From DATGKK01 sp035294725 (lineage in GTDB: Bacteria; Actinomycetota; Acidimicrobiia; Acidimicrobiales; Bog-793), in NCBI GenBank assembly GCA_035294725.1, contig DATGKK010000112.1:1-11854 (forward strand): DNA of 11,854 nucleotides, written 5' to 3'. Positions 6,554 to 11,854 of the stretch are shown here, one piece after another (position 1 is the first letter of the stretch; every line of letters starts with the position of its first letter). Made by a program: the position numbers and the translations under genes. The notes under the pieces are model-generated. The model saw only the letters and a list, made by a program, of their open reading frames with translations, was not told the origin of the DNA and made no database searches.

Positions 6554-6635
6554 TTCCGCGTTCGGGCGGCGACCTGACCAGACCCGCCCGCCGTCGGCGC
6601 GCCTCGAGGATTGGTCGAGGTCATGCACCCGTCCT

Positions 6636-6641
6636 TATGAT
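6636..6641 (+). promoter_or_regulatory. -10 box of a leaderless thiolase promoter
   Basis: TATGAT matches the sigma-70 -10 consensus at five of six positions. It ends 6 nt before the ATG at 6648, and no clear Shine-Dalgarno lies between. A weak -35-like TTGGTC is at 6611-6616. The transcript should therefore start at or beside the A of the start codon. Confidence 0.6.
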
Positions 6642-6647
6642 CGGGCT

Positions 6648-7856
6648 ATGCCTGACGCCGTCATCGTCGCCACTGCTCGCAGCCCGATCGGCCGGGCGTT
6701 CAAGGGGTCGCTCAAGGACATGCGCCCCGACGACCTCGCCACCCAGATCGTGAAGGCCCTCTTGGACAAGGTGCCGCAACTCGACCCGACAGAGGTCGAG
6801 GATCTGCTGATGGGGTGTGGCCAGCCAGCCGGTGAGGCCGGGTTCAACATCGCTCGGGTCGTCGCCGTGCTGGCGGGCCTCGACAACGTCCCCGGCGTCA
6901 CGGTGAACCGGTACTGCTCGTCCTCCCTCCAGACGATCCGGATGGCCGCCCACGCCATCAGGGCCGGGGAGGGCGACGTCTTCATCGCCGCCGGGGTGGA
7001 GACGACGAGCCGTTTCTTCGCCGGGAGCTCGGACGGGGTCCCGAACACCCACAACTCCCTCTTCGCCGAGGCCGAGGCTCGCTCGGCGGCCCGCGCCGAG
7101 GGCGGCAAGGAGCCCTGGCAGCCACCAGACGGCCTGCCGGACATCTACATCGCCATGGGCCAGACGGCGGAGAACGTGGCGGAGTACGAGAACGTGAGCC
7201 GGGAGGAGATGGACGAGTTCGCCTGCAGGTCCCAGAACCTGGCCGTCGAGCACGTCGAGAACGGCTTCTTCGAACGGGAGATCACGCCCGTCACGCTGTA
7301 CGACGGCACGGTCGTCTCGAACGACGACGGCCCCCGTCCAGGCACGACCCTCGAGGGCCTCGCCAAGCTCCAGCCTGCCTTCCGGCCAGACGGCAGGGTG
7401 ACGGCGGGCAACGCCTGCCCGCTCAACGACGGTGCGGCGGCAGTGCTCGTGATGAGCGAGACCAGGGCCGCCCAGCTCGGGATCGAGCCGCTCGCCCGTG
7501 TCGTGTCCTCCGGCGTGAGCGGGCTCAACCCCGAGATCATGGGGCTCGGTCCGATCGAGGCGAGCCGCCAGGCCCTTAAGCGGGCGAACCTCAGCATCGA
7601 CGACATCGACCTCGTCGAGATCAACGAGGCCTTCGCGGCCCAGGTCGTGCCCTCCCAACGGCACCTCGGCATCCCGCTCGAGAAGCTCAACGCCCACGGC
7701 GGGGCCATCGCGCTCGGCCACCCGTTCGGGATGACCGGGGCGCGCATCATGGCGACCCTGTTGAACGGGCTCGAGCACGAAGGGGGCCGGTTCGGCCTCG
7801 AGACGATGTGCGTCGGCGGTGGGCAGGGCATGGCGATGGTGGTCGAGCGCCTGTAG
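6648..7856 (+). CDS. Acetyl-CoA acyltransferase (thiolase)
   Basis: The 402-residue protein is a full-length type I/II thiolase. It condenses or cleaves acyl-CoA with CoA, in fatty-acid beta-oxidation (FadA-like) or acetoacetyl-CoA formation. The nucleophilic cysteine is C90 in VNRYCSSSLQTI. The second active-site block is NEAFA (325-329), H358 lies in GGAIALGHPFGMTGAR, and the general base is C388 in CVGGGQG. An N-terminal MPDAVIVATARSPIG is standard, which fixes the ATG at 6648; the open frame upstream belongs to non-coding DNA. The insert around residues 125-165 and the sequence style favour a FadA-type 3-ketoacyl-CoA thiolase over a biosynthetic one, but no multifunctional fadB-like partner lies nearby. 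It appears to be a monocistronic, leaderless gene followed by a hairpin. Confidence 0.95.
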   Translation: MPDAVIVATARSPIGRAFKGSLKDMRPDDLATQIVKALLDKVPQLDPTEVEDLLMGCGQPAGEAGFNIARVVAVLAGLDNVPGVTVNRYCSSSLQTIRMAAHAIRAGEGDVFIAAGVETTSRFFAGSSDGVPNTHNSLFAEAEARSAARAEGGKEPWQPPDGLPDIYIAMGQTAENVAEYENVSREEMDEFACRSQNLAVEHVENGFFEREITPVTLYDGTVVSNDDGPRPGTTLEGLAKLQPAFRPDGRVTAGNACPLNDGAAAVLVMSETRAAQLGIEPLARVVSSGVSGLNPEIMGLGPIEASRQALKRANLSIDDIDLVEINEAFAAQVVPSQRHLGIPLEKLNAHGGAIALGHPFGMTGARIMATLLNGLEHEGGRFGLETMCVGGGQGMAMVVERL

Positions 7857-7866
7857 CTCCCGTCGA

Positions 7867-7896
7867 CCACGCGGCACGATGACGTGCCGGCCGTGG
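7867..7896 (+). terminator. Hairpin after the thiolase gene
   Basis: CCACG-CGGCACG, loop ATGA, then CGTGCCG, a 2-nt bulge and CGTGG form a 12-bp stem beginning 11 nt past the stop. A U-tract is lacking, but position and stability suit a terminator separating thiolase from the Lgt-like gene. Confidence 0.55.
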
Positions 7897-7971
7897 CTCG
7901 GGCGCCGGTCGGCAGGGATCCTCGGTGCCGCGACCGGGTGAGCGGTCGACTTGGGCGATACTGGAGGTGAC

Positions 7972-9006
7972 GTGAAGCCCATCCCGGTCGTCTTCCACAT
8001 CGGCCCGCTGCAGGTCCATACCTACGGCATCGGCCTCGCGATCACCTTCTGGTTCGCCTATCGCTACTTCGCCCGCCGTCTCCGGGCACACGGCTACCCG
8101 GACGACTGGCTCGGGAAGGCCTTCGTCTGGATCATCGTCGCCGCCATCGTCGGAGCCCGCGCGGTCAGCGTCATCTCGGTATGGAGCCAGTACGCGCGAG
8201 ACCCCATCGGGGTCTTCGCAATCTGGCACGGCGGCCTCTCGAGCTTCGGTGGGCTGCTGCTCGGAGTCCCCGTCGGCTTCTGGTGCGCGCACCGCTGGTG
8301 CCCGAAGCTGCGCGCCGTCGTGGCCGCCGACCAGGTGGCGGTCGTCCTCGTGCTCGCCTGGAGCATGGGCCGGCTGCTCGGGCCCCAGCTCATGTACCAG
8401 GGTGGCGGCTTCCGCACGAACGCCTGGTACGGGATGTACTACGCCGGCGAGGCCGGCAAGCGGATCCCGACGCCGATCTTCCAGGCGCTCGAGTGCTTCG
8501 TGATCTGGGTGATCGTGCTGCAGATCGAGAAGGTGGTGCGGCGGCGCGGCGGGCCCCTTGGCCTGGTCGCCACCTCGGTGGTCACGCTGTGGGGCCTTTC
8601 CCGGGTCAACGACGAGACGCTGCTCCTCCCCCACCCGACCGCGGGAGACCATGCCGTGATCGGTGCCGCCATCGCTTTCGTTGCCGTCGGGACGGCTTTC
8701 GGGGCGTGGCTCGTGTGGCGAGACCGGCGCCGCCTGGCTGGGCTCGGCCCCGTCGCCGCTGGCTCGGCGGCACCCGATCCCTGGGCGCCGCGCGGTCCGG
8801 TCGAGGGCGACGGGACCGCGCCTTCAGGAGCGGGACCTGGCGCTCTTCCGGGTTCCGACGAGAGCATCCCGGTGGGCGTGGCGGACGGCACCCCTGCCGG
8901 TGTGGGTGCGACCGCTCCGGATCGGGTGGTCGAACCGGCAACCGGGCCCGCGCGCGCGGAGCCCAAGTGGCGGGCGAGGCCGCTGTCGGGCAGCGACCCG
9001 GCGTAG
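7972..9006 (+). CDS. Divergent prolipoprotein diacylglyceryl transferase (Lgt) family membrane protein
   Basis: The 344-residue protein has the Lgt architecture. It starts (V)KPIPVVFHIGPLQVHTYGIGLAI, followed by several hydrophobic segments (about 17-35, 50-70, 82-105, 117-132, 170-186, 196-210, 225-249). The motif WHGGLSSFGGL is at 85-95, MGRLLGPQLM at 132-141, TPIFQALE at 167-174, and R211/E215 lie in SRVNDE. Lgt transfers diacylglycerol from phosphatidylglycerol to the lipobox cysteine of prelipoproteins. Here the usual GRxGNFxNxE block is GRLLGPQLMY, and the His of the SFHGG motif appears as Phe92. Activity is therefore uncertain. After residue ~255 comes a Pro/Gly/Ala-rich cytosolic tail of ~90 residues, like other actinobacterial Lgt tails. 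The GTG at 7972 is chosen for its GGAGGTGA ribosome site; a TTG at 7951 is possible. Confidence 0.85.
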   Translation: MKPIPVVFHIGPLQVHTYGIGLAITFWFAYRYFARRLRAHGYPDDWLGKAFVWIIVAAIVGARAVSVISVWSQYARDPIGVFAIWHGGLSSFGGLLLGVPVGFWCAHRWCPKLRAVVAADQVAVVLVLAWSMGRLLGPQLMYQGGGFRTNAWYGMYYAGEAGKRIPTPIFQALECFVIWVIVLQIEKVVRRRGGPLGLVATSVVTLWGLSRVNDETLLLPHPTAGDHAVIGAAIAFVAVGTAFGAWLVWRDRRRLAGLGPVAAGSAAPDPWAPRGPVEGDGTAPSGAGPGALPGSDESIPVGVADGTPAGVGATAPDRVVEPATGPARAEPKWRARPLSGSDPA

Positions 9007-9058
9007 CGTTGGCCTAGCCTCGCTCCACCTGCACCTCGACCCCGAGCGGCGGGCTCGG

Positions 9059-9649
9059 TCAGGTGTCGCAGTCGTCGGCCAGCACGCCGGTGCCGGGGCA
9101 CTCCTCCGCCTCGCCCTCGTCGACACCGTCGGAGCCGGCGCACTCCTCGGCGGCGAAGCGAGCGAGCACGCGCTCGGCGACTGCTTGCAGGGTGAGGCGC
9201 TCCTCCTCGGTGAGCAGGTCGATGAAGTGCTCCCGTACCCACGTGACGTGTGACGGCGCGGCACCGCGGATGGCCTCGGCGCCCGCAGCCGTCAAGGCGA
9301 TGATCGTGCCGCGGGCATCCGTCGGGCACTCGAGGCGCTCCAGCAGCCCTCGCTGCTCCATCCGCCGGATCTGGTGGGAGAGCCGGCTGCGCTCCCAGTC
9401 CACCTCCCGGCCGAGGTCCCGTGCCCGCAGGCGCATCCCGGGTGCCTCGGAGAGGGGCACGAGGAGCTGGTAGTCCGCGATCGACAGGCCCGAGCACTCG
9501 GTGAGGTGGCGATCCACGCCGCGATCGAGCGCCCGCCGCATTCGGAGGAACGCACGCCACATGCAGGCCTCGTCCTCGCTCAGCCACTCTGGCTCCTCGC
9601 TGGACGCGCAGGGCGCCGAAACGTCTGAGGGTTCGGTGCTCGCGCTCAC
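9059..9649 (-). CDS. MarR-family transcriptional regulator with Cys-rich acidic tail
   Basis: The 196-residue protein has a MarR winged helix. A dimerisation helix (about 28-50) precedes LSIADYQLLVPLSEAPG (55-71), the recognition region DWERSRLSHQIRRMEQRGLLER (84-105), the wing DARGTIIALTAAG (111-123), and C-terminal dimerisation helices. The tail (about 167-196) is acidic and has three of the seven cysteines (14, 29, 52, 108, 170, 184, 194). I chose the GTG at 9649 because a TACAAT -10 box ends 6 nt before it (leaderless geometry). An in-frame ATG at 9691 would put promoter and palindrome inside the coding sequence. The gene is divergent from a YceI gene and shares a 95-bp control region with it, so repression of yceI and of itself is the likely job. 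The ligand is unknown. Confidence 0.88.
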   Translation of the reverse strand: MSASTEPSDVSAPCASSEEPEWLSEDEACMWRAFLRMRRALDRGVDRHLTECSGLSIADYQLLVPLSEAPGMRLRARDLGREVDWERSRLSHQIRRMEQRGLLERLECPTDARGTIIALTAAGAEAIRGAAPSHVTWVREHFIDLLTEEERLTLQAVAERVLARFAAEECAGSDGVDEGEAEECPGTGVLADDCDT

Positions 9650-9744
9650 TCCGTCATTGTACGCCGCGGCGACGTGTTGTTGACATGTCATCGTTAGTCC
9701 ACTATCATTGCTGTCACATCAACAACGCGATCGAGGAGACACAG
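9650..9744. promoter_or_regulatory. marR/yceI divergent promoter with a palindromic operator candidate
   Basis: Plus strand: a consensus -35 TTGACA (9680-9685), a 17-bp spacer and -10 TATCAT (9703-9708) drive the YceI gene, with a GAGGAGA ribosome site at 9733-9739. Minus strand: TACAAT (9661-9656) serves the MarR gene. The perfect 10-bp palindrome TGACATGTCA (9681-9690) sits on the -35 hexamer, and a wider inverted repeat GTTGTTGA (9676-9683) / TCAACAAC (9719-9726) brackets the promoter. Bound regulator would block both promoters. The promoter is clear from sequence; the operator role is inferred. Confidence 0.75.
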
Positions 9745-10332
9745 ATGACCGACACCGCCAGCACCACGCTCAGCCGGGACCTGACCGGCGACTACACGAT
9801 CGACCCAGCCCACACCCGGCTCGGGTTCGTGGCCCGCCACGCCATGGTCACGAAGGTCCGCGGGCAGTTCACGAGCTTCGAGGGCACGATCCACGCCGAC
9901 GCCGAGGAACCCAGCCGCTCCTCGGTCTCGGTCACCATCGACGTCGCAAGCGTCGACACCGGCAACGAGATGCGCGACAACCACCTGCGCACGAACGACT
10001 TCTTCGACATCGAGCACTACCCGACCATCACCTTCACGAGCACGGCGATCCGTCAGACGGCTCCGACGACCTTCGAGGTGACCGGTGACCTCACGATCCG
10101 CGGGGTCACCCGGTCGGTCACCTTCGAGCTCGAGCTCACCGGAGCCGTGAAGGACCCCTTCGGCAACGACCGGATCGGATTCGAGGGATCGCTCGTGGTG
10201 AACCGCAAGGACTTCGGCGTCAACTGGAACGCCCCGCTCGAGGCGGGCGGCGTGCTCGTCTCCGAGAAGGTCACCCTCGAGCTCGACGTCGCCGCCATCA
10301 GGGCGAAGGCCGAGCAGGCCGAGAGCGCCTGA
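9745..10332 (+). CDS. YceI-family lipid/isoprenoid-binding protein
   Basis: The 195-residue protein is a complete YceI domain, a lipocalin-like barrel that binds polyisoprenoids or amphiphiles. Recognisable pieces are GDYTIDPAHTRLGFVARHAMVTKVRGQF (15-42), MRDNHLRTNDFFDIEHYPTITF (76-97), GDLTIRGVTRSVTF (113-126) and RKDFGVNW (near 152-159). There is no signal peptide, so unlike E. coli YceI this one should be cytosolic, as are many actinobacterial relatives. A GAGGAGA site 5 nt upstream supports the ATG at 9745. Its promoter overlaps the candidate MarR operator, suggesting induction by a MarR ligand, perhaps a lipophilic compound or oxidant; the inducer is not deducible from sequence. It is the only gene of its transcript, since a strong inverted repeat follows. 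Confidence 0.93.
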   Translation: MTDTASTTLSRDLTGDYTIDPAHTRLGFVARHAMVTKVRGQFTSFEGTIHADAEEPSRSSVSVTIDVASVDTGNEMRDNHLRTNDFFDIEHYPTITFTSTAIRQTAPTTFEVTGDLTIRGVTRSVTFELELTGAVKDPFGNDRIGFEGSLVVNRKDFGVNWNAPLEAGGVLVSEKVTLELDVAAIRAKAEQAESA

Positions 10333-10347
10333 TCGCGACTCGGCGCA

Positions 10348-10383
10348 GCCTGGCGCCGGTGCAATCCCGGCCAGGCGCCAGGC
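10348..10383 (+). terminator. Strong inverted repeat after yceI (candidate terminator)
   Basis: GCCTGGCGCC (10348-10357) and GGCGCCAGGC (10374-10383) are perfect 10-bp arms around a 16-nt loop, 15 bp past the YceI stop and 51 bp before the next start. No U-tract follows. Position and stability favour termination. Confidence 0.6.
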
Positions 10384-10421
10384 TCCGCCTTCGTGCCCGC
10401 ACTGCGGAAGGTCCAGCCAGA

Positions 10422-10427
10422 TAGATT
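10422..10427 (+). promoter_or_regulatory. Candidate -10 box for leaderless MOSC-gene mRNA
   Basis: TAGATT ends 7 nt before the GTG at 10435. No Shine-Dalgarno is present, and no good -35 is visible. It is supported by the same start geometry seen at other genes in the window. Confidence 0.4.
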
Positions 10428-10434
10428 GCCGCCG

Positions 10435-11058
10435 GTGGACGACCTCTCATGCCGGCACCTCGACAAGGACGCTATGGAGGCAGGGCTCGACCACATCCGG
10501 CGCTCGCCCCGCGACGGCGGCACGCTCGAGCTGATCGTTCGGCGACCGGCCGTGGACGCACGTGAGGTGCTCGAGAGCGCCGAGCTCGACCCGAAGGTGG
10601 GGCTCGTCGGCGACAACTGGCTCGAGAGAGGTAGCAGCTCGACCCCGGACGGGTCGGCCAACCGCGACGCCCAGGTGACGGTCATGAACTACCGGTGCGC
10701 CGCCCTCGTGGCCGGCTCGCCCTCCCGGGTTGCCCTCGCCGGCGACCAGCTCTACGTCGACCTCGACCTGAGCGAGTCCGAGCTGCCGGCCGGGAGCCTC
10801 CTCGCGATCGGCGAGGCGACCATCGAGTTCACCGCCAAGCCCCATCGGGGCTGTGACAAGTTCGCCGCCCGCTTCGGCACGGCGGCTCTCCGCTTCGTCA
10901 ATCTCGGCGCCGGCAGCGAGCTCCGCCTCCGCGGGCGCAACGCCCGCGTCGTCGTCGGCGGCACGATCCGGCGCGGCGACCGTGTGCTCCGGCTGCCCGG
11001 TGCTCCGGTAGCCGCGGTCGAGTCCGGGACTGTGGAAGCCAGCACGGGAACGGCGTAG
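10435..11058 (+). CDS. MOSC-domain protein
   Basis: The 207-residue protein resembles stand-alone MOSC (molybdenum cofactor sulfurase C-terminal) domain proteins. These are thought to handle sulfur or bind molybdenum cofactor and support detoxifying reductases (YiiM, mARC relatives). Visible blocks are the opening helix MEAGLDHIRRSP (14-25), LIVRRPAVDAREVLESAEL (33-51), VGLVGDNWLERG (55-66), DQLYVDLDLS (104-113) and the candidate active cysteine C140 in KPHRGCDKFAARFG. The C-terminus returns to a beta-strand-rich barrel segment (RNARVVVGGTIRRGDRV). The GTG at 10435 is preferred over a GTG at 10393 because a -10-like box precedes it at leaderless spacing, while the longer start would begin only 10 bp after the preceding repeat. 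Start choice is moderately certain. The molecular partner is unknown. Confidence 0.85.
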   Translation: MDDLSCRHLDKDAMEAGLDHIRRSPRDGGTLELIVRRPAVDAREVLESAELDPKVGLVGDNWLERGSSSTPDGSANRDAQVTVMNYRCAALVAGSPSRVALAGDQLYVDLDLSESELPAGSLLAIGEATIEFTAKPHRGCDKFAARFGTAALRFVNLGAGSELRLRGRNARVVVGGTIRRGDRVLRLPGAPVAAVESGTVEASTGTA

Positions 11059-11171
11059 CGGCTACCGGCGCGCCGGTCCACACGCTCCCAACGAGGTACG
11101 GTCCACGACGACGGCAGCCCCGGGCATCCAGGCGGACAACGAACCCGTCCCGCTCTATGGAGCCTGGTAGC
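11059..11171. other. Non-coding gap with a 14-bp perfect palindrome
   Basis: ACCGGCGCGCCGGT (11064-11077) is self-complementary and begins 5 bp after the MOSC stop. It could fold as a 5-bp stem with a CGCG loop and help termination. The rest of the gap shows no credible coding or RNA feature. Confidence 0.35.
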
Positions 11172-11414
11172 TCACGCCGTGATCGATGCGTCGTCCATCC
11201 TGAGCCCGATGACCCGCGCGACCCTCGAAAGGTCGGAGTCCGCCGCCAACAGAGTGGCTCTGTGGCGATAGGCAACGGAGGCGATCATGCAGTCGACCAT
11301 GCCGCGCGGTGTGACTCGCGCCCTGCGGCAGCTTCGATAGATCCTCGTCGCCGCGTCGAAGTCGACGGCAGCGTCGAGCGTTGCCAGTTTGGACCTCAGC
11401 AACCCTCGGCGCAG
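11172..11414 (-). pseudogene. VapC-type PIN-domain toxin, C-terminal remnant
   Basis: The minus strand from about 11414 to the stop at 11172 encodes ~80 residues matching the second half of VapC toxins. The sequence runs LRRGLLRSKLATLDAAVDFD, then AATRIYRSCRRARVTPRG, VDCMIASVAYR (third conserved acidic residue of PIN) and ATLLAADSDLSRVARVIGL (fourth). VapC toxins are Mg-dependent ribonucleases of about 130-140 residues paired with a VapB antitoxin. The N-terminal half with the first catalytic aspartate is missing. The frame continues upstream (to 11789) but there encodes Ser/Pro/Arg-rich sequence that is only the antisense of the AsnC-like gene. No vapB is visible. This is best read as a truncated, inactive toxin. 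The exact breakpoint between about 11414 and 11460 is uncertain. Confidence 0.75.
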
Positions 11415-11577
11415 GTCTGGCGGCTCACGCGGGCGCTCACGACTGGCCGGTGAACGGGCGGGCAGTGGCGTTTGCACGCCAGGACCTGATAAGGGTGAGG
11501 TAGCTGAAGGAGCACCGGCTGGTAATGCAGGACTTCGGGCGGCGGTTTGAAAACGGGGCCGTCGATCGGGGCTCTGC
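11415..11577. other. Junction zone between vapC remnant and AsnC-like gene
   Basis: No gene, RNA or strong repeat is evident. The composition is more mixed than in the neighbouring coding DNA. It sits where the vapC 5' half and the AsnC upstream region should be, so it probably holds rearrangement debris. Confidence 0.3.
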
Positions 11578-11854
11578 TTGAGGCAAGGAGCAGGGGCGAC
11601 GCGCCAGCTTGACGAGTTCGACGAAGCCATTGTTGCTGCCCTGCAGAAGGATGGACGGCGAAGTCTCAGGAGCATCGCCTCCGAGGTCGGGCTCTCTGCC
11701 GACGCCGTCGGCAATCGGATCGGCCGGCTCACCGGAGACGCTCTCTTGAAGGTCGTTGGAGTGGTCGATCCGCGAAGCGTCGGCATCAACGCGCAGGCAA
11801 CGGTCGCTCTTGGCTATCGCGGGAACCTGAAGGAGATCAGCCTCGACCTGGCCC
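11578..11854 (+). CDS. Lrp/AsnC-family transcriptional regulator, N-terminal part (runs off the right edge)
   Basis: The readable 92 residues give LDEFDEAIVAALQKDGRRSL, then SIASEVGLSADAVGNRIGRL, an AsnC-type helix-turn-helix, followed by KVVGVVDPRSVGINAQATVALGY, the strand that leads into the RAM ligand-binding domain. Lrp/AsnC proteins bind amino acids or related metabolites and form octameric DNA-binding assemblies. The start is weak. The frame opens after a TGA at 11548, and the only standard candidate is TTG at 11578, 10 codons before the usual LDEFD opening, with no ribosome site. Either the true N-terminus was lost in the rearrangement next to the vapC remnant or an unusual start is used. 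The C-terminal part lies outside the window. Confidence 0.75.
   Translation, partial: MRQGAGATRQLDEFDEAIVAALQKDGRRSLRSIASEVGLSADAVGNRIGRLTGDALLKVVGVVDPRSVGINAQATVALGYRGNLKEISLDLA

Noticed and set aside
6010..6600. Group II intron
   Set aside because: I looked for a GUGYG 5' end paired with a domain V hairpin (AGC triad, GNRA loop) and a downstream intron-encoded protein, and found no convincing domain V or ORF. A remnant remains possible, so it is kept only as an alternative.
5768..6628. 286-codon open frame on the minus strand across the RNA region
   Set aside because: The frame has Pro/Ser/Arg-rich, low-information sequence and overlaps the nitroreductase end. It arises because the purine-rich plus strand gives few stops in its complement. 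The helices and GNRA loops are oriented to the plus strand.
7951..7971. TTG start for the Lgt-like protein
   Set aside because: The GTG at 7972 follows a GGAGGTGA ribosome site and begins at the usual Lgt N-terminus. The TTG would add seven residues encoded partly by that site.
6621..8000. 459-codon open frame on the minus strand
   Set aside because: It is antisense to the whole thiolase gene, whose active-site motifs are all intact. The frame is a GC-rich codon-position shadow.
11059..11171. Small antitoxin (vapB) gene beside the vapC remnant
   Set aside because: VapB should lie 5' of vapC, which is to the right on this strand. Neither side shows a short frame with an AbrB-, MetJ/Arc- or Phd-like pattern.
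1..11854. tRNA, rRNA or CRISPR array
   Set aside because: No tRNA-like cloverleaf ends, rRNA-conserved stretches or regularly spaced identical repeats were seen by eye. The repeats noted are isolated pairs.

Overview
This is a GC-rich bacterial chromosomal window of about 11.9 kb. Its gene content (a MocR regulator beside a flavin-nucleotide-binding protein, tandem YbjQ proteins, a long-tailed Lgt homologue, a VapC remnant) points to an actinobacterium, possibly Acidimicrobiia-like. Several genes also start 6-7 nt after a TAnnnT -10 box, as leaderless genes do. The taxonomic guess is inference.

Layout. (1) 1-147: the N-terminal end of an IS630-type transposase leaves the window on the left. 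(2) 224-1382, minus strand: D-aminoacyl-tRNA deacylase (dtd) and a PNPOx-like flavoprotein. (3) 1453-2859, plus strand: a MocR/GntR-aminotransferase regulator, divergent from the flavoprotein. The shared promoter carries two near-identical 15-bp boxes. (4) 2891-5132, minus strand: a tightly overlapping three-gene operon encoding two proteins with two YbjQ modules each, plus an unrecognised partner. (5) 5181-5858, plus strand: a nitroreductase. (6) 5859-6647: a 789-bp gap with no credible gene. It is dominated on the plus strand by a purine-rich stretch (about 6010-6480) with nested long-range stems and five GNRA-capped hairpins, which is very probably a large structured non-coding RNA. My first hypothesis is a stand-alone HEARO/omega-RNA-like (OMEGA, IscB-associated) element, because no nuclease gene accompanies it. 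This could not be tested here. (7) 6648-9006, plus strand: a thiolase and a divergent Lgt-family membrane protein. (8) 9059-10332: a MarR regulator divergent from a YceI protein, with a perfect palindrome on a near-consensus promoter. (9) 10435-11058: a MOSC-domain protein. (10) 11059-11854: a decayed region with the C-terminal remnant of a VapC toxin (minus) and the start of an Lrp/AsnC regulator (plus) leaving the window on the right.

Most genes are ordinary housekeeping or accessory metabolism. The points worth a second look are the structured RNA locus, the four-module YbjQ operon with its unknown partner, the Lgt homologue lacking residues regarded as essential, and the two divergent regulator/target pairs with readable operator candidates.
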